Position numbers and translations under genes: made by a program. A DNA stretch of 21,127 nt, taken from JBBDYH01 sp040901795. Its GTDB lineage: Bacteria; Planctomycetota; Planctomycetia; Pirellulales; JALHPA01. The notes beneath the pieces are model-generated. The model did not search any database. It was given only the letters and a program-made list of their open reading frames with translations, and had not been told where the DNA came from. Position 1 is the first letter of the stretch. Each line of letters begins with the position of its first letter. The stretch covers positions 1-21,127 of the forward strand of contig JBBDYH010000103.1 of the NCBI GenBank assembly GCA_040901795.1, given 5' to 3'. Of the stretch, positions 15,613-21,127 are shown one piece after another.

Positions 15613-17850
15613 TTAGCTAGCAGCCACCGCATTCAGCGCACCGGAGACTCGGCGCGCGCGGCGGGATAGCGAGTCATCGTCTTGCGAGAACAGCAGGTCG
15701 ATGGCGTCGAGCCTTGTTACGGCCCGGCCTCTCGACGCCGAAATGTGGGTCGTGGAACCATTTGCGGTCTCGGCCGCGGCCGCCGGTGGGTCGGCAATTC
15801 CTTGCGGGTTGGTATTGCCGGCTGCGAGCGCGAAGCTGGAGGCGGCCGACTGGCTGCCCGATGTTCGCGACGCAGCAGCGGTGAACTGATAGACGCGGTC
15901 GCTTGCGTTATCGATGATCCAGACATCGCTGACGTTTGCCGGGTCGATCGTGATGCCTGTCGGACTGCCCCCGCCGCCGCTAATCGTCCAACTGCCGACG
16001 AGCGAGCCGGCGAGCGTGTACTTGAACACCTTGTCGGTCGAATTGTCGTTGACTACCCACAGGTACGCGCCGTCGGTCGTGATGCCCTTGGGATTGCGGT
16101 TGCCGGTGTTCAGGGCAAAGCTGCTGGCGGCGTTCTGGCTGCCGGATAGCCGGCCGGCGGCGCCGGTGTAGCGGAAGACACGGTCTTGATACGAATCGAC
16201 AATCCAGACATCGGTGCCGTTCGTGGCGATGCCTTGCGTCTGGGCGCGGGAATGCAAACTGCCGGCCGTCCAGGAGCCAAGCAGCGCGCCCGAATTGTCG
16301 TACACATAGACCTTCTTGTTGGCGTCGATGACCCAGGTCTTGTCGCCCGCCGCGGTGCTCTCTGCGCCACGGGGAGCGCTGTTGCCCATAGCCAGCGTGT
16401 AATCTTCAATTGGAACACCGGACTCGTCGTACTCGAAGGTTTGATTACTTGAAGCGTCGTCGACTACGTAGAATTTGCTCGATTGCTCCGGCACAGGCAC
16501 TGTGCCCGTGGTCCCAACGACGGTAACGTCGTCGATGTACCAGTAGTCGTCCGATTGATTCATCTGAGCATCAAACCGAACGTAGAGTGTCCCGCCCAAA
16601 TTGGGCACGTCGATTTCATGGAATCGGTAGATGTTAGTATCTTCACCGTCGACGAACTCACGAAGCGTGGCCCAACTCACGCCGTCCCCGCTCACTTCGA
16701 CCCAGGCCTTATCGCCGCTTTCTAAGGAATCCAACTTCGACCAGAATCGCAGCTTTACATTGCCTAGTCCGGCTGTATCTACGGAACGGATCAACTCCCC
16801 GGTGCTGCTCCGCAATTGCGCATGGTTTGCGCCGGTATGTGGCGCGTTGATGTCAACAATCGCTGCATCGCCCGAAGTGCTCCAACCGCTCGCGGACCAC
16901 TGTTCATAGCCTCCCGCGAATCCGCCTGCTTCGAACGAATCGCTGCCGACCTTGGCTGAGCCTTCGAAGGGAGCACCTAGGTAGGCGTAGGCGAATCTCT
17001 GCCCATGGCTAATCTGGCCTTCCGTGTCAATGTGTACTCCGTCGCTTATCCGTGAGAGGTCATCGGCTCCGATCATGGTAGCCAACGGATCTGCGGCGTC
17101 GACTGCCTCTTGTGCAGTGCGAACCAACGACCAATTGTCGAATGAGTCGAATTGACCTACATCGACTATTTGGCCGAACACGACCGGCATTTGAGACGCC
17201 CCAAATTCTTGTCGGACTCCGCTAATGAACTGGGCGAAGTTCCGTTCGTAGTTTGCAGCCTCCACGCCGGTCTCGTTGCCGACATCACGGTTTCCTTGAG
17301 CCACAAAGAGGCCGGCGACCTGGTATTCCATTTGCTGCGCGGTCAAAGCGTCCAATGCCATGCGCGTTTTGGCAACAAAGTCTATCCAAATCTGTCCGGG
17401 ACCTAGTCCATCTCCTCGATCTGGACTCCACCCGTCCTGCATTGTTGCCGCTGTGCCAGCCTGCACGTGTTTGATGAGCGCGAATTGCGCATCGGGCATG
17501 GTATCGGCGAGCTTGCGGCCGAGCGAGACCTCCGGTCCAAATTTGCTTCCATTTCCAGCGGATCCCTTATTGGTGTCGCCGCCGCCGAATCCGCCTCGGA
17601 GCGACGTCCACCCGACATTTGCGCCAAGATCGTCCTGCCAAATCCAAACGTCGGCTTGCGGCGCGTCGTATGGGGCTCTCAGCTCATCATTCATTCCGTA
17701 GCCGCCCATGTTGGACTGACCGACTAAGAGCATTACTTGGACAGGCGTACTCGTAAGGAGCATTCGGTCCTCGAGGCGTTCAATACTCATGCGGCGGCGG
17801 AAATTAGCCTCGGCGCCACGGGTAAGCGTTTCGAAAAGTTTTCGCGACAT
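15613..17850 (-). CDS. Secreted SASA-type carbohydrate esterase with C-terminal propeller
   Basis: The product is 745 residues. The planctomycete export motif is at 22-33 (SIERLEDRMLLT). A sialate O-acetylesterase-like (SASA, SGNH-fold) domain spans about 36-292 with the nucleophile block LLVGQSNMGG (Ser46) and the D-G-V-H block (Asp270, His273). The third block, usually W-x-Q-G-E-x-D, is AQGNRD near 184. A jelly-roll-like carbohydrate-binding or MAM-type region lies at about 305-446 (SFEAGGF, LRFWSKLDSLESGD, DDYWYIDDVTV). Residues 459-690 are five propeller-like blades and 691-745 the tail ending RRARRVSGALNAVAAS, both as in the protease at 12173. The likely role is removing acetyl groups from polysaccharides outside the cell; the substrate is not deducible. 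Start support: GGGAG at 17862-17858, 7 bases from the ATG. Confidence 0.87.
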   Translation of the reverse strand: MSRKLFETLTRGAEANFRRRMSIERLEDRMLLTSTPVQVMLLVGQSNMGGYGMNDELRAPYDAPQADVWIWQDDLGANVGWTSLRGGFGGGDTNKGSAGNGSKFGPEVSLGRKLADTMPDAQFALIKHVQAGTAATMQDGWSPDRGDGLGPGQIWIDFVAKTRMALDALTAQQMEYQVAGLFVAQGNRDVGNETGVEAANYERNFAQFISGVRQEFGASQMPVVFGQIVDVGQFDSFDNWSLVRTAQEAVDAADPLATMIGADDLSRISDGVHIDTEGQISHGQRFAYAYLGAPFEGSAKVGSDSFEAGGFAGGYEQWSASGWSTSGDAAIVDINAPHTGANHAQLRSSTGELIRSVDTAGLGNVKLRFWSKLDSLESGDKAWVEVSGDGVSWATLREFVDGEDTNIYRFHEIDVPNLGGTLYVRFDAQMNQSDDYWYIDDVTVVGTTGTVPVPEQSSKFYVVDDASSNQTFEYDESGVPIEDYTLAMGNSAPRGAESTAAGDKTWVIDANKKVYVYDNSGALLGSWTAGSLHSRAQTQGIATNGTDVWIVDSYQDRVFRYTGAAGRLSGSQNAASSFALNTGNRNPKGITTDGAYLWVVNDNSTDKVFKYTLAGSLVGSWTISGGGGSPTGITIDPANVSDVWIIDNASDRVYQFTAAASRTSGSQSAASSFALAAGNTNPQGIADPPAAAAETANGSTTHISASRGRAVTRLDAIDLLFSQDDDSLSRRARRVSGALNAVAAS

Positions 17851-17963
17851 TGACGTGCTCCCAAATGTTGTGGCCGGTTGTGGGCTGAATGGCGATATGG
17901 GCTAGTATCCCGCTATCAGAATCGCCTTTGTTCAAGACTCCGACTCGTTCCCCGCGACTCTCC

Positions 17964-18002
17964 CTCAGAGTTAAGTGCGAGATCGCGGCGGCGTTTGTCT
18001 CA
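17964..18002 (-). repeat. 39-bp repeat, copy C
   Basis: Gap-free match to the other copies (CTCAGAGTTAAGTGCGAG, ends GTTTGTCTCA). It lies 114 bp upstream of the esterase start codon and not behind any gene. Confidence 0.75.
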
Positions 18003-18163
18003 AGAGACGACACATTTGCCGTCGTTCACGCGAGAACGCGGGCAAAGTGACACACCGCTCGGCGCACTTACCCCCTTTTTGCTCCCCTACTACTAATCAA
18101 CCCGTCGTGCGGCGAATGTAACAGGAAATCCCGCGACCGTGATAATCGCGGCCAAAAGCGGCC

Positions 18164-18186
18164 CCGTCGCCGCCGACGGTTTTTTT
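18164..18186 (+). terminator. Hairpin followed by seven T's
   Basis: CCGTCG (18164-18169) pairs with CGACGG (18174-18179), followed by T at 18180-18186. It reads as a plus-strand intrinsic terminator although no plus-strand gene is visible upstream. It ends 15 bp before repeat copy D. Confidence 0.4.
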
Positions 18187-18201
18187 ACGGCACGATCGTC
18201 C

Positions 18202-18240
18202 GTCAGAGAGAAGTGCGAGTTTGCCGCTGTGTTTGTCTCA
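18202..18240 (-). repeat. 39-bp repeat, copy D
   Basis: The most diverged of the central copies (GTCAGAGAGAAGTGCGAG, ends GTTTGTCTCA), still gap-free. It shares the upstream CGGCACG with copy B. Confidence 0.7.
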
Positions 18241-18568
18241 AAAAAACTTCTGTTCTTGTGCGACAGCCCCCGACCTGGCCGGCGGGGCGCATTCGGTTCG
18301 CCGCGACGCCGCATTTCGCTTTCAGGCCTGTCGGCGTGAGGCGAAACTGCCGAAGGCAGCGGGATCCCTACTTCTAATCAGCCAACGCGACGAAAAACGT
18401 CACAACTAAAACTTGCGTTCAGCGAAAATCGCTCACGTTCTCACCGACCTGCGGAAAGGCGCAAGCGATTCGGTTCTGCTGGAACGGCCATCGAGGGCCA
18501 CGCGGCGTAAAAGCGGCGGCGACGGGAATCGCCCCCGTTCCCGGCTTGATATCGAACCGCAATTGGTC

Positions 18569-18607
18569 GTCAGAGCTAAGTGCGAGATTGTGCCGGCGAT
18601 TGTCTCA
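18569..18607 (-). repeat. 39-bp repeat, copy E
   Basis: Gap-free copy (GTCAGAGCTAAGTGCGAG, ends ATTGTCTCA) with left-flank similarity to copy A over about 50 bp. Confidence 0.75.
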
Positions 18608-18628
18608 GGAAAAAATCGGTGGGACGAA

Positions 18629-18739
18629 AACCGCAGAGGCGCGGAGGCGCGGAGAAGCAGTTGCCGGCGGTTTTTGCCACAGATGGACACAAATTAACAC
18701 AGATGAAACGGCTTGATGATTTGCGAATCTGTGTTCATC
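18629..18739. repeat. Widespread intergenic repeats
   Basis: AACCGCAGAGGCGCGGAGG with a repeated AGGCGCGG lies at 18629-18655. CACAGATGGACACAAATTAA with ACACAGATGAA lies at 18678-18707, and an imperfect inverted partner, ATCTGTGTTCATC, near 18727-18739. I recognise both kinds as dispersed intergenic repeats seen in several bacterial phyla; they have no known function. Confidence 0.6.
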
Positions 18740-18861
18740 CCTGGCAAGCAGGGCGGGGGCGAGAGAGGGTCGTGAGTTCTTGCCGTCTGGTTGCCAAACG
18801 TCGCCCCACCCGGGCGAGCCGGACGGAGGCGATGGGCGGTGCCGACCTTGACGAGAACTTC

Positions 18862-21072
18862 CTATTTCGCTGCTGCATCCTCGGATTGAGAGATTAGCGC
18901 TTCGGCTTCGCGGCGGAAACGGAGCAGCTCTTTGTTTTTCGGATCATTCTCAGCGGTCCAGCGGAGCGACTTTTCCAGCCATTCCCGCGCCTTTGGTTTT
19001 TCGCTCAACTGCCAGTGCGCCATGGCGAGAAAGTATCCATCGTAGGCAGATTTTGGCTGCTTCTGGAGCGACTTTGTCAACGACTCGATCGCGTCGCGAT
19101 ATCTCCCAGCGCGGTATTGAGCGACGCCTAACGTGTTTAATAAAGAGCCGTTGTCTGGGGCGACCCGCACCGCCGTTTTAGCCAACTCCACGGCGCAGTC
19201 GGCGAGCGCGTCGTGGACGCTGGTGTCGCCATGGCTCCTATCCCACCCAGTGACGATCGTCCACGCAGCCTCGTTGCATAATCTACAAATCGGCTGGACC
19301 GCGCGCATTTGCAGTTCGCTACCCTTCTGGAAATCGGTCGCGGCGTCCTGGTGACGGCCGATGGCGGCGTAAATCAGCCCCCGCCGCAGGAGCGCGTCAC
19401 CGCGCTGGTCCTCGGCAACGACCTTGTCAAGAAGCTTGAGAATGCCCTGCCTGTAGCGTTCGTCGAGACATTGCGCGATGTTTCGCTCTCCGACCCAAGT
19501 TAGTGTGCTTGAGTCATCTGGCCGCAATTCGAAGGCCTTCGTAACGTCTGCAAGCGCCTGCTCGTAGTTCTTCAGATGGAAGTGTGCCACGGCGCGGCGC
19601 TTGTAGTTGATGTAAAACCAAGGTTCGAGGTCTAAAGCACGGTTTAAGTCCTCAAGCGCTTGAGCGTACTGGCCGCGACGGAGAAGGAGGTCGCCGCGAC
19701 GCCAATGAACGCCATTGCCCCAGCGCGTATAGCGAAACGGGTTCAACCGAATCGCCTCGTTGTAATGCTTTAATGCCTCGTCCGACTTGCCCGTTAGATC
19801 CAATATTGTCCCCAAAACGCTGTGGGCGTCGGAATCGGCTGGATCGATCTCGATCGCCTGGCCGCCGTATTGCAGCGCCAAGTTGCGATCACCGATTTCC
19901 CAATGTCCCCCGGCCAGCCGGTGATACGTGTGCGCCGTGCGCGGAGCAACTTCTTTGAACTTTTGAAACTGCGCGCGTGCCTGGTCCGTCTGACCAGTTG
20001 CTCCTAAGCCCGCCGCATAGTACCAATAGGCCATGGGAATGGTGGGATCGATCTCGATGGCCCTCTTGGCCTGGGCAAGCGACTTTTGCCGATCTTGGCC
20101 CGTATCGCTCCAACCCCCCTGATACAGATCGGCCAGCGCGATTCGGTAAACAACATTGTTGGGATTGAGTTCCACGGCGCTCTCTAGATCGTTGATCGCG
20201 TCCAGTTGCCGACTCAACAAACGATAAACGTCTGCGCGCTCCGCGTAGGCTTGTGCATCCGTGGCGTTGACCTCGATCAACGTGGTGTAAAAGGCCGCCG
20301 CATCCTCCAGCAGCTTGCGGCGGAGATCCTTCATCTCGCGGATACCGTTGAGCCGTTCGTCGGCAACCTGCTTGAGCATTTGCCCGACCGCATCACGCGC
20401 CGTCAGATAGTTTGCTTGCGCACGCTGGCGTTCGCTGTTTGCCTCGACCGCTTGCCAAAGGCTGATTCCCGCACCGCTGAAGAGCGAGAGCATAATGAGG
20501 GTCGCCGTCACCAGGGCCGCGCGGCGGCGGCGGGCGAACTTGCGAAAGCGGTAGGTAGCCGATGGTGGGCCAGCTTCAACGGGCTCGTGGTTGAGGTGGC
20601 GCTCGATGTCGGCGGCAAAGGCACTGGCGGACTCGTAGCGGCGATTGCGGTCCTTTTCTAGGGCCTTCATCACGATCCAGTCGAGCTCGCCGTGCAGGGC
20701 GCGTGTGAGCTGACGTTGGTCGATGCCGCGCTTTTGCGAGACAGTGGAGCCGGCGTCGGCCTTGAGCGTGCTGATGCGGTGGCTCGGCCGGGGCGGCTCG
20801 TCCTCACGGATCATGCGGCGGACTTCGTCGAGGCCGGCTGTGACGAGCGTGTCGCGGTCGAAGGGCGTCTGGCCGGTGAGCAGCTCGTAGAGCAGGACAC
20901 CCAGGGAATACACATCGCTGCGGGTGTCGATGTCGAGGCCGGAAAGCTCGGCCTGCTCGGGGCTCATGTAGAGTGGCGTGCCGATCAGCTCGGTGAACGC
21001 CGTGTAGATTGTCCGCTCGGTGAGCGACTGGTTGATCGCTTTGGCGACGCCGAAGTCGATGACCTTGACCAC
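18862..21072 (-). CDS. Ser/Thr protein kinase with TPRs, N-terminally truncated
   Basis: The 736 visible residues begin at the kinase D-F-G motif (VKVIDFGVAKA, residues 2-12) and continue through the activation segment (GTPLYMSPEQ, 31-40) and subdomain IX (DTRSDVYSLGVLLYELLTG) to the end of the C-lobe near 165. A membrane helix lies at about 185-207, followed by coiled-coil-like and TPR repeats from about 265 to 725 (for example AIEIDP, AIRLNPF, ALDLEPW). This matches planctomycete cytoplasmic-kinase, membrane, TPR receptors. The glycine-rich loop, the lysine of the N-lobe and the H-R-D catalytic loop are missing: a stop codon (21075-21073) directly precedes the GTG at 21072 and the sequence beyond is unrelated. 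The gene is therefore interrupted and the product cannot be an active kinase. The GTG is not a genuine start. Confidence 0.85.
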   Translation of the reverse strand: MVKVIDFGVAKAINQSLTERTIYTAFTELIGTPLYMSPEQAELSGLDIDTRSDVYSLGVLLYELLTGQTPFDRDTLVTAGLDEVRRMIREDEPPRPSHRISTLKADAGSTVSQKRGIDQRQLTRALHGELDWIVMKALEKDRNRRYESASAFAADIERHLNHEPVEAGPPSATYRFRKFARRRRAALVTATLIMLSLFSGAGISLWQAVEANSERQRAQANYLTARDAVGQMLKQVADERLNGIREMKDLRRKLLEDAAAFYTTLIEVNATDAQAYAERADVYRLLSRQLDAINDLESAVELNPNNVVYRIALADLYQGGWSDTGQDRQKSLAQAKRAIEIDPTIPMAYWYYAAGLGATGQTDQARAQFQKFKEVAPRTAHTYHRLAGGHWEIGDRNLALQYGGQAIEIDPADSDAHSVLGTILDLTGKSDEALKHYNEAIRLNPFRYTRWGNGVHWRRGDLLLRRGQYAQALEDLNRALDLEPWFYINYKRRAVAHFHLKNYEQALADVTKAFELRPDDSSTLTWVGERNIAQCLDERYRQGILKLLDKVVAEDQRGDALLRRGLIYAAIGRHQDAATDFQKGSELQMRAVQPICRLCNEAAWTIVTGWDRSHGDTSVHDALADCAVELAKTAVRVAPDNGSLLNTLGVAQYRAGRYRDAIESLTKSLQKQPKSAYDGYFLAMAHWQLSEKPKAREWLEKSLRWTAENDPKNKELLRFRREAEALISQSEDAAAK

Positions 21073-21127
21073 TCAGGGCCAGCGCTCACTAAATTGTTTG
21101 TCCGGTAAGAGCTTCGATCAGGAAATC
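21073..21127. mobile_element. Possible mobile-element end interrupting the kinase gene
   Basis: Homology to kinases stops at 21072, where intact relatives would continue into the catalytic loop. The next 55 bases (TCAGGGCCAGCGCTCACTAA onward) fit no kinase frame and contain stops. A CAGGG start is compatible with an insertion-sequence terminus, but no transposase or second end is in the window. An assembly join is the alternative. Confidence 0.35.

Larger units (their letters stand above)
17851..18861. other. Gene-free 1-kb stretch rich in repeats
   Basis: No frame here has a recognisable product or convincing ribosome-binding site. It carries three copies of the 39-bp repeat (17964, 18202, 18569), a hairpin with seven T's, and two kinds of widespread intergenic repeat near 18629-18739. 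The short minus-strand frames through the 39-bp copies share only the repeat itself. Confidence 0.7.

Noticed and set aside
12114..18607. CRISPR-like interpretation of the 39-bp copies
   Set aside because: Spacing is 238 bp to over 3 kb, flanks are not unique spacers of equal length, and no cas gene is present.
1..21127. tRNA or rRNA genes
   Set aside because: I saw no cloverleaf with a CCA-adjacent acceptor stem or conserved T-loop, and no rRNA-like stretch.

Overview
The window looks like an assembled, probably draft, contig from a planctomycete, most likely of the Pirellulales. Four things point there: a BBP7-type outer-membrane barrel protein; three large secreted proteins that start with the planctomycete 'LED/LEN-R-x-LL' export motif; a Ser/Thr kinase fused to a membrane segment and TPRs; and palindromic repeats of the NPTRERG-encoding kind. 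The lineage is inferred from family knowledge; no marker gene such as rRNA is present.

Left part, plus strand (1-4.7 kb): a BBP7 barrel protein with a terminator hairpin, then mtnA (methylthioribose-1-phosphate isomerase, methionine salvage) between palindromic repeats. Next come small stress/defence-type genes: a ParD antitoxin followed directly by what looks like a decayed 18-codon parE start, a DUF4288 protein, and a Phd/YefM antitoxin without a toxin. From 4.7 to 5.08 kb there is no gene but a run of about ten short hairpins, several with related loops.

Middle part, minus strand (5.08-17.85 kb): a block of secreted proteins. In transcription order they are a SASA-type esterase (15613-17850), a TLDc/PEP-CTERM protein (14677-15465), a subtilisin-like protease with a Calx-beta domain (12173-14572), and a giant mosaic protein (about 5489-11904) built of delta-60 repeats, 55-residue tandem repeats, PKD domains and an RTX-like segment. 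The giant gene is split by a 100-N assembly gap and a one-base insertion. The esterase and the protease share the same C-terminal beta-propeller-like module and tail. A frameshifted remnant of that module lies just beyond the giant gene, so the module has been copied and recombined here.

Right part, minus strand (17.85-21.1 kb): a 1-kb gene-free stretch rich in repeats, then a Ser/Thr kinase-TPR protein whose N-terminal kinase lobe is missing. Homology stops exactly where unrelated sequence begins at 21073, which may be the end of a mobile element.

The most notable unexplained feature is a 39-bp sequence present five times (12.1-18.6 kb), always in the same orientation and with no length change. 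Two copies sit directly behind the stop codons of the two module-bearing genes and three lie in the gene-free stretch.
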